From: Paracoccaceae bacterium
GTDB taxonomy: Bacteria; Pseudomonadota; Alphaproteobacteria; Rhodobacterales; Rhodobacteraceae
Direction of reading: 5' to 3'
NCBI GenBank assembly: GCA_021296235.1
Contig: JAGWAS010000003.1
Coordinates: 1-64,000, forward strand
DNA length: 64,000 bases
Both the position numbers and the translations under genes were made by a program. The notes under the pieces were generated by a model. The model ran no database searches. It had not been told where the DNA came from and was given only the letters and a program-made list of their open reading frames with translations. This document shows, piece by piece, positions 1 to 9,012 of this stretch. Within the stretch, counting starts at the first letter, position 1; each line of letters starts with the position of its first letter.

Positions 1-1031
1 GCGAACAAAAGCATGCGGAGTTGGAAGTGGGCGCTTCCGAAGGGCATTTGCGCGCATTTGGCGGTGCGCTTCCATTTCTTGCCGGTGGGGCACTGCTTTT
101 TGCGGTTGCGGCAACGGACGAACGCACCCTGCAGGTGAGCGAATTTCTTGTTGTCTATACCGTCTTCATCACCTTCCTTTCCGCCGTAACCCGATTTGGA
201 GAGTCGTTTGGTACAATTTCAGCCCTGCTGCCGGCTTTTGATCAGTTGCGACCGCTGCTCTCTGCGGTGCCTGAAGTCGAGACCGAGGGAGAACCGGTCG
301 AGTTCCTTGGCGGCGAAATTCTCTTCGACCGAATTTCCTTCCGCTATGTTCCAGATGGCCCGCTGATTCTCGACGATGTCACGATTCGAGTTCGTCCTGG
401 TGAATTCGTTGCAATTGCGGGTTGGTCCGGTTCCGGCAAAACTACACTGTTTCGGCTTGCGCTGGGAATCGATCAGCCAACCGCTGGTGCAGTTTACTAC
501 GATGGACGCGACTTGAGGCACTTGAACCTTAAGCAGTTGCGTCGAAAAATCGGTGCCGTGCCGCAATCAGTTGGGCTCCACCCCTTGGATCTATGGGACA
601 ATTTGCTCAGTCACCAAGATAGCGTGGCGAATAAGGAAGTTTGGAACGCGACCAGGATTGCCGATATCGAAGAAAACATAAAGAAGATGCCCATGGGCAT
701 GATGACCATGGTTGGCAACAGCGGTGCGGTTTTGTCGGGTGGCGAGAGGCAGAGGGTGGCAATAGCCCGCTCAATCATCGGCAACCGGCGAGTTATGTTG
801 TTTGACGAAGCAACCAACTGGCTGGACAATGAGAGCCAAGCCACAGTGATGCAAAACCTCGTCGCCTTGACCTCAACCCGGGTGGTGATCGCCCATCGCC
901 TGTCCACGCTGGAGCAGGCTGATCGAATCTACGTATTGGAAGCCGGGAAAGTTGTTCAAAGCGGTTCCTTCGCTGAACTCATGGAGACTGACGGGGTTTT
1001 CAAGGAACTTGTCAAACGGCAAATCGCTTGA
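1..1031 (+). CDS. NHLP-type peptide export ABC transporter, ATP-binding C-terminal part (5' end outside window)
   Basis: The reading frame is open from base 3 to the stop at 1031, so the gene enters from the left edge and its membrane part is mostly missing. The visible protein ends a transmembrane domain and then holds a complete ABC ATPase. Walker A is GWSGSGKTT near bases 420-445, the Q-loop glutamine is in VPQS, the signature is LSGGERQR, Walker B is VMLFDEAT, and the H-loop is in VIAHRLST. The D-loop reads NWLD where SALD is usual. Transporters of this shape (the NHLM/proteusin export family) move leader-bearing peptides across the inner membrane. The identity as a RiPP exporter rests mainly on the neighbouring precursor and YcaO genes. 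I cannot tell whether a C39 leader peptidase lies upstream. Confidence 0.85.
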   Translation, partial: EQKHAELEVGASEGHLRAFGGALPFLAGGALLFAVAATDERTLQVSEFLVVYTVFITFLSAVTRFGESFGTISALLPAFDQLRPLLSAVPEVETEGEPVEFLGGEILFDRISFRYVPDGPLILDDVTIRVRPGEFVAIAGWSGSGKTTLFRLALGIDQPTAGAVYYDGRDLRHLNLKQLRRKIGAVPQSVGLHPLDLWDNLLSHQDSVANKEVWNATRIADIEENIKKMPMGMMTMVGNSGAVLSGGERQRVAIARSIIGNRRVMLFDEATNWLDNESQATVMQNLVALTSTRVVIAHRLSTLEQADRIYVLEAGKVVQSGSFAELMETDGVFKELVKRQIA

Positions 1032-1760
1032 TCGAACCATGCACAATTGCAGGGAAGGTTTGGACAGACTTGTCTCAGTGCCAACCTGTCTTACGGTGTC
1101 GGAACCATAGATCTGCGGCCGGCTGCTACAGACCAGCATTCGCATCATCTGTGGGTCTTGTTCACGATTGGCAAGATGGCAGCATATAATTGGGATTGAT
1201 CCAAAGTGCGGAGGAGGGCGCATTCTCTTGATTGTGTCTTGGTAGGCGAGGTTGGCGAATTGGCTGAAAATGGGGCGCATTCAAAGGAAACCAGAGGATG
1301 CTGCCCGGAGATGTTGCCCAAAAAGGAACGTTCAGTTGAATTGTGGCGTTGCCGCACTATGAATGGGCAATTTGGCGCCGACTTGGGCGGCACCACCTTG
1401 TCCTCTGGATGAGCTGATTTCGCAGTATGAGATGATTATCTTCCAACCCACACAACATTCCGGGATTTCGGGCACGATTCAACCCAAACTGGGGCACGGT
1501 GTTGTCAACTCCAGGGACTCCGCAACTGTAAACCGGCGTGCATGCTCAATGACCATTTGGAGATGTTGGCTGAAGAACCGAAGTCGCAGCCATGCAGGCC
1601 TCCGATTCCCCCCTGATGCCGGAACGCTGCGAAAGGGCATTGGTTGTCCAACTGTGTCGAGTCCATCAGCCCATTGCGTTTGCCCTGCAAGGGGAATTCA
1701 TATCAAAATGAAAGGTGACGGTTTGCTGTCCCTTTGGGTTCACAACACTGGAATTTGCCA
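1032..1760. other. Intergenic stretch with no recognised gene
   Basis: About 730 bases separate the ABC transporter from the leader-fused enzyme. Open frames here (for example 1206-1412 and 1363-1764 on +) have no recognisable domain and unconvincing composition. I looked for a second NHLP-like leader or Cys-rich core and saw none. The stretch probably holds the promoter of the downstream operon, but I could not pick one out. Confidence 0.5.
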
Positions 1761-3062
1761 ATGAAGAAGCTCGGATTCACCGTAGATCACCTGAAGTCGA
1801 AAGCTGAGAGGGATCGGAACTTTCGCAACCGCCTTCTTGATAGACCCAGGGAAACAATTGAACAGGAATTTGAGGTGCAACTGGATCATGACCATGAGAT
1901 TCACGTGCACGAAGAAACGTACGACTCAACCCACTTGGTGCTTCCGCCGTGCAACAAATTCACGGAGGCCGAACGAGAAGAGGCAAGGACCGGCGCAAGG
2001 TCACTGAAATTCCTGCGCAAGACGCTCCATGATCCTGCGCCTCCCATTCGACCTCCAATTTCCAAAAAGATGGCAAGTGGAATTGACACTGTAACCACCG
2101 AAGCGCTTGCGGAAGCAGCCAGAGACAGCATCCGCCGGGGGCTCATGTTCCTCGAGTCCGCCATGGATGCGAATGGCGCATGGCATTGCATTCGGTTCAA
2201 TTTGGCGGATCCGGGTATACCCAGGCACTATGAACGACCTCCCTTTATATCTGCTCTGGGCGTGCTGGCACTGGAATGTTGCGCTGAAGCAAGGGCCAAA
2301 GCCATTTGTGCGGCCACCAGGGCGTATATTGTCGAGACAATTGAGCATCCGGGACTGTGGCGTTACTACCGCCATCTTCCCCAGGATCTGGACAGCACCG
2401 CACTTTGCTCACTTGCCATCGGAACGCACCCTTGGATCCTGTTGGGGAGAAATGTTTCGCGCATGTTGGAAAATCGGGACGGGGAGGGGCTCTTCACGAC
2501 TTGGGTGTTGGCTGAAGACGAGCCCAATGTGGTTTCGAGTTTTCGCATTGAAGCCGACCCGGTCGTCAATGCGAATGTGATTGCCTACCTCGGCGATCAC
2601 CCCGGAACCAGGGAAGCTCAACAATGGTTGGTGGATTCGATCGGCGAGTGCAAACTTGAAGGTTCGTCAAAATGGTACCCGGACATGGTTACGGTCTACC
2701 ATGCGGTCAGCCGTGCCATGATTCGCAATATTCCCGCTTTCGATCAACTTCGCCCAACCATTGCGGATCGTATCCTGTCGATGTGCAGCCAAGAGGGTGA
2801 TTACGGCAATATCCTTCAAACCGCACAAGCCGTGTCGGCACTCCACAATATAGGGGGTCTGGAGGCCATCGATGCGAAACGGCAAGCGGAGAAGTTCATT
2901 GGTTTGCAACGTGAGGACGGCAGTTGGCCTGAGCTTCTTGCATTCGGTGACCAATCGCTAAAGTGGGGTTTGGTGGGACAAATAGGGCATGGGTCAGAGG
3001 CAGTTACATCAGCATTTTGTATCGAAGCTCTAGAGCATCTCATTGAGGCTCTGGGGTCCTGA
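1761..3062 (+). CDS. Proteusin-leader domain fused to a squalene/terpene-cyclase-fold enzyme
   Basis: The protein has 433 residues from the ATG at 1761; a TTG at 1734 would add nine residues without homology value. Residues 1-78 look like a proteusin (NHLP) leader: FRNRLLDRP at 21-29, VHEE near 49-52, LVLPP at 59-63, and a Thr-Gly at 77-78 where precursors are cut. They align without a gap with the leader of the precursor at 9140-9391. Residues ~110-433 resemble prenyltransferase/squalene-cyclase repeats: a QW-like motif QREDGSW at 383-389, a weaker one at 134-141, and DLDSTA at 209-214, like the DxDDTA acid motif of class II terpene cyclases with the last Asp changed to Ser. At ~320 residues this domain is about half a squalene-hopene cyclase. 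The substrate is unknown. It precedes the AlkB-like gene by 73 bases. Confidence 0.75.
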   Translation: MKKLGFTVDHLKSKAERDRNFRNRLLDRPRETIEQEFEVQLDHDHEIHVHEETYDSTHLVLPPCNKFTEAEREEARTGARSLKFLRKTLHDPAPPIRPPISKKMASGIDTVTTEALAEAARDSIRRGLMFLESAMDANGAWHCIRFNLADPGIPRHYERPPFISALGVLALECCAEARAKAICAATRAYIVETIEHPGLWRYYRHLPQDLDSTALCSLAIGTHPWILLGRNVSRMLENRDGEGLFTTWVLAEDEPNVVSSFRIEADPVVNANVIAYLGDHPGTREAQQWLVDSIGECKLEGSSKWYPDMVTVYHAVSRAMIRNIPAFDQLRPTIADRILSMCSQEGDYGNILQTAQAVSALHNIGGLEAIDAKRQAEKFIGLQREDGSWPELLAFGDQSLKWGLVGQIGHGSEAVTSAFCIEALEHLIEALGS

Positions 3063-3135
3063 TCAATTTGCAAAATGCACCACGCTGTGGCAGCATGAGT
3101 CAGCTAAAAGGACATCGTTCAACTGGGAAGTTGCA

Positions 3136-5532
3136 ATGCCGCAAGATGCAACCGTAGGCGGAGGCCTGGGCTCGAACGAGGCCTACGTCACGCAGCGAAT
3201 CGAACCATCAATCCTCAATGCACTGCCGCATTATTTGCCGCTTTGCATATTTCCGTTGATTCTTGTTGCTGCGATTTATGGCGGTTGGTGGTTGTTGCCG
3301 CCGCTGGTTTTCATGAGCGTATCGGGACTTCTTGACAAGGTCCTGGGCTTGGACGGCCGAAGTATTGATCCGATGACGACACCGGAGAGCCGCCTCGTCT
3401 GGCACAATCTGCCGGTTTGGACCTGGGCAGTTCTGTGGCCTCCAACGCTTATATTCGGTTTGTGGCAAATCCTTGTCGCGGACCAGTTAGCGATTTGGGA
3501 AGGCATGCTTTTGGCGATCATTTTGACCATGGAGGCACAGGCTGTTTTCGTGGTCGGTCATGAACTGGTTCATCGACGAACCTCCTGGGAGAGGCGGCTT
3601 GGCGAATTCCTGCTGTCTTCCGTTTCGTATCCACAATATGCGACCGAGCACGTTTATATTCATCACGCCAAGGTTGGCACGCCACATGATGCAGGATCGG
3701 CACCAAAGGGAGAGAGTTTCTGGAAGTACTTCCCCAAGGAGGTCGTTTGCAACCTGACCAATTCCTGGCAAATCGCCAGTGAACGCTTGGCGCGTCGTCG
3801 TCTGCCTGTTTGGCATCGCAGCAATCCTTTCTGGCGCTACGGACTCGCAGTGGCGTTTTGGTATGCACTGGTGTTTTGGATGAGCGGAATCTGGGCAGTT
3901 CTGATCTTTGTGTTTCTTGGAATTAGCTGCGTTTTTTCGATGAAGATCAGCAACTACTTTCAACACTACGGTTTACGTCGTGTCCGTTTGCAGAATGGTC
4001 GTTGGGAAAAGATCATGCCGCGCCATTCCTGGAGTGCTGACTGGAAATTCAGCAATTGGATGTTCTTCAACATGCAGCGACATGCGGATCATCACGCGAC
4101 GGCATCTCGCCACTATCCACTGCTCCAGGTCTGCGGCCGCGATGAATCTCCCGAATTGCCGGGAACCTACGCCGATATGATGAATATCGTGCTGCGGCCA
4201 AAGCGCTGGTTTGCAAAGATGGATCCGTTGGTGGATCAATGGCGCCAGCATTTCTATCCCGAGATTGACGATTGGAATGCCTATGACAGCTCGGTTTCCG
4301 CAAAGCGACCTGAGGCATTTGACGCAATTGTTGAAATCTTCGGTGCCGCCCCGCGGCTCGCCGGATGGATAGAGCGCAATTCGGAATTGCTGGATAACCT
4401 GCAGGATCAGGAATTCACCGATCTTGACCTTCCGAAGGGATTTGGTCCGGATTTGGAATCTGAATCAATTGCACGACGCGGTTTGGCGAGGCTCTATTGG
4501 ACACGCGAGATGGACGTTCAGCAATTGAAGGAGCTGATCGCCGAACTGCCGACGGCCGATGCAGACGAAACCGCTGAAATCGTGCGGAATTGGTCCAATG
4601 ACAAGTCATTTCAGATCGGCATGCATGTGGTTCGCGGCAATCTGTCGCCGACAGAGGCAGGAACCGCTCTTTCCAGTCTTGCTGAAGCATCAATTTCGAC
4701 CGTGCTGTCGGCCGTGGTCGCCGATATTGTCGACCGGGCTGGGCCACTTCACTCCAGCGGCGTTGCCGCTGTTGTCTTGGATGACCTCGCCAGCCGTGAA
4801 GCGCATCCAGGCACTGCAATCAATATGTTGTTTATTCACGATGGATGGCAACTTGGGGAAAACCAACGTCTGTGTCAGCGCTTCCGGGAGGCTCTGACAG
4901 AGTTGACACAGGATAGTCTGCTGTTTTCCCCCGTTACGCCCGGGTTGAATTCCTTCATTGCGCTTCCACTGTCAGACTTGACTGAACAGCGGGGGAATCT
5001 TGACTATGGAGATGCCGCTGTCCTTGCGAGGGCACGCTGCGTGTTCGAATGCGGTGAATCGGAATTGGGTCTCCGTTTTGGCGAGGCGCGGCTCAAGATT
5101 CTGACTGACGGTGATGCAAGGGAGTCCGCAATTACCCGATTGTGCAAGCCAATTGAGGCAGCCGTTGAATCCAACTTTTCGAATTATGCTCGCATGCGTG
5201 GTGGTTTGGAAGATGTGGAGAGGGCCGCCCGATTTCTGCAGCTAACCTCTGCTGAGGTCAATCTCGACGATCCGGCTCCAACTGCTGCTTCGATATTCAA
5301 TGCCGTCGGCAAAGAGCCGCTGGCGCAAGCTGCGAACACGTGGCGGAATTTGCAGGGCATCATGCGCCTGGTTGGTGATGAAGGGTTTGACGCGACTGCG
5401 TCAGGCAAGAACGTTAAGTCACTTGTTGCAAAGGCTTGTGGGCATGAAGATTTCGATGCACTGACGTCGTCAGTTGCAGAAACTGCATCCGAATCTGCCG
5501 TCCTGGTTGATGGGATTCTGTCGCGCACATGA
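3136..5532 (+). CDS. AlkB-type di-iron membrane oxygenase fused to a degenerate GlnE-like adenylyltransferase domain
   Basis: I chose the ATG at 3136 (GGGAAG five bases upstream), giving 798 residues; the frame is open from 3043. Residues ~25-375 are an integral-membrane non-haem di-iron oxygenase of the AlkB/desaturase superfamily. It has hydrophobic helices and the His boxes HELVH (142-146), EHVYIHH (171-177) and QRHADHHA (314-321), plus NYFQHYGL (273-280). Residues ~394-798 read as the C-terminal half of glutamine synthetase adenylyltransferase (GlnE): FGAAPRLAGWIERNSELL, FQIGMHVVRGNLSPTEAG (491-508), LARARCV and GGLEDVERAARFLQL (689-703). The nucleotidyltransferase motif GSDLD is replaced by GTAIN (559-563), and the DxRLRPSG segment by an unrelated VTPGLNS. 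The domain therefore looks inactive as an enzyme. The gene overlaps the next by four bases (ATGA), so they are probably co-translated. Confidence 0.8.
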   Translation: MPQDATVGGGLGSNEAYVTQRIEPSILNALPHYLPLCIFPLILVAAIYGGWWLLPPLVFMSVSGLLDKVLGLDGRSIDPMTTPESRLVWHNLPVWTWAVLWPPTLIFGLWQILVADQLAIWEGMLLAIILTMEAQAVFVVGHELVHRRTSWERRLGEFLLSSVSYPQYATEHVYIHHAKVGTPHDAGSAPKGESFWKYFPKEVVCNLTNSWQIASERLARRRLPVWHRSNPFWRYGLAVAFWYALVFWMSGIWAVLIFVFLGISCVFSMKISNYFQHYGLRRVRLQNGRWEKIMPRHSWSADWKFSNWMFFNMQRHADHHATASRHYPLLQVCGRDESPELPGTYADMMNIVLRPKRWFAKMDPLVDQWRQHFYPEIDDWNAYDSSVSAKRPEAFDAIVEIFGAAPRLAGWIERNSELLDNLQDQEFTDLDLPKGFGPDLESESIARRGLARLYWTREMDVQQLKELIAELPTADADETAEIVRNWSNDKSFQIGMHVVRGNLSPTEAGTALSSLAEASISTVLSAVVADIVDRAGPLHSSGVAAVVLDDLASREAHPGTAINMLFIHDGWQLGENQRLCQRFREALTELTQDSLLFSPVTPGLNSFIALPLSDLTEQRGNLDYGDAAVLARARCVFECGESELGLRFGEARLKILTDGDARESAITRLCKPIEAAVESNFSNYARMRGGLEDVERAARFLQLTSAEVNLDDPAPTAASIFNAVGKEPLAQAANTWRNLQGIMRLVGDEGFDATASGKNVKSLVAKACGHEDFDALTSSVAETASESAVLVDGILSRT

Positions 5533-7880
5533 CGGCTCCGGCTGATCCAGTTCACAAATCCGACAGGCCGACGCAGACGGGTGCCAAGCGTCCGCACGGG
5601 ATATTAGTCAAAACCACCGCTGCGGATCAGGGATTGGTTGAGCTCCCTGCGCTTTCTCCACACCTGCAGTTTCATGGTGTCGGCGAACAGCAAACATTGT
5701 TGGTTTCCGAGTCGTTCAATACGCTGCTGCACGGCGAGTTGTATTGCGACCTATTGCCGTTGCTTGATGGTCAACACCCGCGGGATGAGATTGTAGCGAC
5801 CCTTGAACGAACCCACGGTGCCGCCAACGTGCATGCGACAATTACTTCGCTTTCTGCCAAGGGTTACATTGTTTCCGCCGATCATCGCATGGACCGGAGT
5901 CGGGCGGCCTACTGGTCTTCGCTGGGTGCATCGCCGCGCTGGGCCGAAAAGAAGATGGCAGAATCGTTCATTGCGGTTGAAGGTGACGCCCGGTTGGTTC
6001 GGCATCTGGAAGAATGTGGTGCCAAAGTTGGCTCTGGCGATCCCAAGCTCACTGTCATTGTCTGCAGCGATTTTCTCAATTCAAGCTTTGCAGAGGTGAA
6101 TCGGCGTCAGCTCGAGTCAAGGGAACCTTGGACGCTGGTGCGACCGCACGGCATGGAGGCATTGTTCGGCCCCATCTTTCGCGCAGATGGTCAGGGACCT
6201 TGCTGGGAGTGCTTGACCCACCGTTTGCGAAACCATCAGGAGGTTCACAATTTTCTGCGCAATGTTGCCGGTGAGGAAGCTGCCTTCAAGCCATTCGCAA
6301 CTCAATCCACAGTGTTGGAGGCACTATTCGGGTTGATTGCGGCAGAAATCACCAAGTGGCTGGTACTGACTGAGATGGCCCCAATGCACGAGAACGCAAT
6401 CGCAATGGATGTTGGTGCATTTGCGAGTTCACGACATGGGGTAACACGCAGGCCGCAGTGTTTGGCTTGTGGTGAGGAAACTCTGCATCGGCCGGATCGG
6501 CGTCCTGTTCCGCTGCGCCTGCGGGCGAGTCCCAAAGCCCTCAGAAACAGTGGTGGTGCGCGCGCTGTAGCACCTGAAGCCACTTTGGCGAAATACCGCC
6601 ATCTTGTGAGCCCGGTCAGTGGCGTCGTTACGTGGCTGTCGCGCACTTCCAATGAGGTTGACCCCTGGATGCATGTCCATTGGGCTGGTAGCAATCTTGG
6701 CATGAGAACCCGAAAACTGAGTTCGCTCCGGCGCAGCCTGCGCAGCAAGAGTGCAGGCAAGGGCAGTACTCGAGAACAATCCGAAGTCAGCGCACTCTGC
6801 GAGGCCGTTGAGCGCTACTCAGGTGCTTGTTGCGGCGACGAAATCCGCATCCGTGGGCGGTTTATCGGGTTTAGGGATGAAGAGGAGGCAATCCATCCCA
6901 ACGATGTGCAGTTGTTCAGCAACAGCCAGCTTGACAACGCCAAGAACATTAACGCGAAGGGGCATCCCTACAACATTGTCCCGCCGCGCCTTGATCCCGA
7001 AACTGAAATCGACTGGACGCCAGTGTGGTCGATCACACAAGGGCGACATCGCTATCTTCCTACATCGATGCTCTACAGCATGCCGGCCGAACAGCGCGGT
7101 TCCGCAGATTTGATCGCCGATTCCAATGGTTGCGCCGCGGGCAATACCCTGGAGGAGGCTATCGTCCAGGGTTTCTATGAACTGGTCGAGCGCGATTCAT
7201 TCGCCATCTGGTGGTATAACCGGCTGCAAGTGCCGGCGGTTGATCTGGCAAGCTTTGATGACCACTATCTCACATCGGCTCCGGACTACTACGCTCGCAG
7301 GGACAGGGATCTTTGGATGCTTGACATAACGTCAGACTTTGGGATTCCTGCGTTTGTTGCCCTCTCTCACAGGCCTGACGCACAAACCGAGGATATCATT
7401 TATGGTGCTGGCGCCAACGCCGACCCGCGGATAGCAGCCTTGCGTGCAATTTGTGAATTGAATCAGTGTCTCAGTTGGCTGCCAAATTCCGGAAGTAGCG
7501 ACAGTGGGCCAACAATTGACGATCCGCTGGCACTTTGGTGGTGGAGAACTGCTCGAATTGCAGATTGTTCTTGGCTTGCGCCTGCGACAGATGAACCGCT
7601 CAGCAAGGCTTCAAAGTACAAGGTGATTGAAACTGTGGACATGCGCGAAGATGTGGAAATTTGCCGCTCACTTGTCGAAGCAAAATCCATGGAGTTCTTG
7701 GTGCTGGACCAAACCCGGCCCGACATTGGAATGCCTGTTGCACGTGTCATCGTTCCTGGAATGCGTCATTTTTGGGCAAGATTCGCGCCCGGGCGCCTCT
7801 ACGACGTGCCTGTCCGAATGGGCATCAGTGAGAATCCACTCACTGAATCCGAACTTAATCCTGCACCTGTTGTAGCGTGA
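5529..7880 (+). CDS. Fused ocin-ThiF-like leader-binding protein / YcaO cyclodehydratase (TOMM)
   Basis: This 783-residue protein joins the C and D proteins of azoline-forming (TOMM) pathways. Residues ~35-350 are the E1-like partner: a leader-recognition part, then a ThiF-like fold with two zinc cysteine pairs, CWEC (225-228) and CLAC (311-314). Residues ~375-775 are the YcaO domain, with the ATP/Mg-binding glutamates in SEVSALCEAVERYSG (418-432) and the helix NGCAAGNTLEEAIVQGFYEL after residue 530. Enzymes of this kind use ATP to cyclise Cys, Ser or Thr of a precursor core into azolines. The C-terminus ends NPAPVVA, a weak form of the PxPxP tail seen in many TOMM YcaO proteins. No flavin dehydrogenase (SagB type) lies in the window, so the product may stay at the thiazoline stage, unless a dehydrogenase is encoded to the left. 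Confidence 0.9.
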   Translation: MTAPADPVHKSDRPTQTGAKRPHGILVKTTAADQGLVELPALSPHLQFHGVGEQQTLLVSESFNTLLHGELYCDLLPLLDGQHPRDEIVATLERTHGAANVHATITSLSAKGYIVSADHRMDRSRAAYWSSLGASPRWAEKKMAESFIAVEGDARLVRHLEECGAKVGSGDPKLTVIVCSDFLNSSFAEVNRRQLESREPWTLVRPHGMEALFGPIFRADGQGPCWECLTHRLRNHQEVHNFLRNVAGEEAAFKPFATQSTVLEALFGLIAAEITKWLVLTEMAPMHENAIAMDVGAFASSRHGVTRRPQCLACGEETLHRPDRRPVPLRLRASPKALRNSGGARAVAPEATLAKYRHLVSPVSGVVTWLSRTSNEVDPWMHVHWAGSNLGMRTRKLSSLRRSLRSKSAGKGSTREQSEVSALCEAVERYSGACCGDEIRIRGRFIGFRDEEEAIHPNDVQLFSNSQLDNAKNINAKGHPYNIVPPRLDPETEIDWTPVWSITQGRHRYLPTSMLYSMPAEQRGSADLIADSNGCAAGNTLEEAIVQGFYELVERDSFAIWWYNRLQVPAVDLASFDDHYLTSAPDYYARRDRDLWMLDITSDFGIPAFVALSHRPDAQTEDIIYGAGANADPRIAALRAICELNQCLSWLPNSGSSDSGPTIDDPLALWWWRTARIADCSWLAPATDEPLSKASKYKVIETVDMREDVEICRSLVEAKSMEFLVLDQTRPDIGMPVARVIVPGMRHFWARFAPGRLYDVPVRMGISENPLTESELNPAPVVA

Positions 7881-7889
7881 GGTAACAGC

Positions 7890-9002
7890 ATGGAAATCGA
7901 CGAGGCAGTAACACTCACCCAAAACCGCCTTGCTGAAGAGGGCGGCAACATGGGGGATCTGCTGGGGCAGTTTCGAAACAGGATTTCGCCAATCCTGATT
8001 GGAGATCGGGAATGGGAGCGGATTCTGGAGTTTGCCAGTGAAATTCCCATCACCATGGGTGCACTTCCATTCGGCTTTGAATTGCCACTGCATGATCGCA
8101 GGCCATTGGCAGATTTCGGTTTCTCCGTGGCAAGCGGGACCAAACCGGCAGCGTTTTTTGAAGAGCGCGCTCGTTCCAATGTGGCAGATGTAACTGCAAG
8201 GGCGGTTGTTCAACTGTTCAAGCAGATGGAGATGGAAAAGTCGCCCCTGCGCGACATTGTCGGCCGGAAACTGATGCTGGAATATGACATTGGTTCGGCG
8301 AAGGATGTTGGATGGTCCATTCCGGGAATGTTCTTGCGGCCTGGTGAACGCCCGATTGTTGGTGCGGGCGGTCAGGTTGACGATGTTGCCACGGTAATCG
8401 ATGCCCTCGTGTCCTGCTTGGGCTGGAAGATGAGCAGCAGCCTGCAACAGAACGTTCGCCGAGTTTACTTGGGGCAGCCAAGAGATACCCGCATGGATTC
8501 CATGGGCGTATTCCCGTCCCGTTCACGCGCAATTCGTTTGGCGATCATGGGGTTCAAATCGCAGCATGAAATTTGTTCGTATCTTGGAGAATTGGGTTGG
8601 CCTGGCGAGCTCTCAGCCGTTGAATCTGTGATCACGCGCTTCAAGGAGCGCGTTGACATTGCCAGAACAGGGGCAAACATTGATGTGTTGGAGGATGGGA
8701 TCGGCCCGACGCTCGGCCTTACGCTCATAGTCAAGCAGAGATATACGAAGGACTCACGCTATTGGCTTGACGGATTGACCGATTGGGATCCATTCTTGGA
8801 AGCCATGTGCCACGAGGATCTCGTGGTTCCGGAGAAGATTGCAGAGCTGGCTGACTGGGTTTCAAGGCCAACAACGCTCTTTGCAAAATCCGGGCGCTAT
8901 ATTCTTTTGCGCGGCATTCATCACATTAAGCTTGTTATTTCCGAAAATAAACTGCGGAAAGCCAAAGCCTATGTGTTCCTGGTGCTTTCGGGAGCGATTT
9001 AG
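7890..9002 (+). CDS. Unrecognised protein of the RiPP operon (370 residues)
   Basis: The ATG at 7890 lies nine bases after the YcaO stop, with GAGG just upstream, so the gene is the last of the + strand operon. I see no signal peptide, membrane helix or known catalytic motif. The C-terminal third has a distinctive look: GELGWPG near residue 230, GPTLGLTL near 275, and HHIKLVI followed by KAKAYVFL near the end. I have the impression that proteins ending in an HxKLV...KAY pattern recur beside NHLP precursors, but this is recollection I cannot check. A role as a further tailoring enzyme or scaffold in peptide maturation is inferred only from position. It does not resemble lanthipeptide synthetases, nitroreductase-like dehydrogenases or C39 peptidases. 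Confidence 0.6.
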   Translation: MEIDEAVTLTQNRLAEEGGNMGDLLGQFRNRISPILIGDREWERILEFASEIPITMGALPFGFELPLHDRRPLADFGFSVASGTKPAAFFEERARSNVADVTARAVVQLFKQMEMEKSPLRDIVGRKLMLEYDIGSAKDVGWSIPGMFLRPGERPIVGAGGQVDDVATVIDALVSCLGWKMSSSLQQNVRRVYLGQPRDTRMDSMGVFPSRSRAIRLAIMGFKSQHEICSYLGELGWPGELSAVESVITRFKERVDIARTGANIDVLEDGIGPTLGLTLIVKQRYTKDSRYWLDGLTDWDPFLEAMCHEDLVVPEKIAELADWVSRPTTLFAKSGRYILLRGIHHIKLVISENKLRKAKAYVFLVLSGAI

Positions 9003-9012
9003 CCAAAAGGCT

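Noticed and set aside
1206-1764. Two + strand frames considered as extra precursor peptides
   Set aside because: Neither has an NHLP-like leader, a Gly-type cleavage site or a Cys-rich tail.
1761-3062. Reading the gene as an ordinary squalene-hopene cyclase
   Set aside because: The domain is about half the required length, the DxDD motif is altered and a RiPP leader is attached.
4315-5532. Reading the GlnE-like part as the working glutamine synthetase adenylyltransferase of the cell
   Set aside because: The catalytic GSDLD and DxRLRPSG motifs are missing and only one of the two GlnE halves is present.
7668-8447. 259-residue open frame on the - strand across the YcaO and 370-residue genes
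   Set aside because: It is antisense to two well-supported genes and has no recognisable domain; it is a by-product of their codon use.
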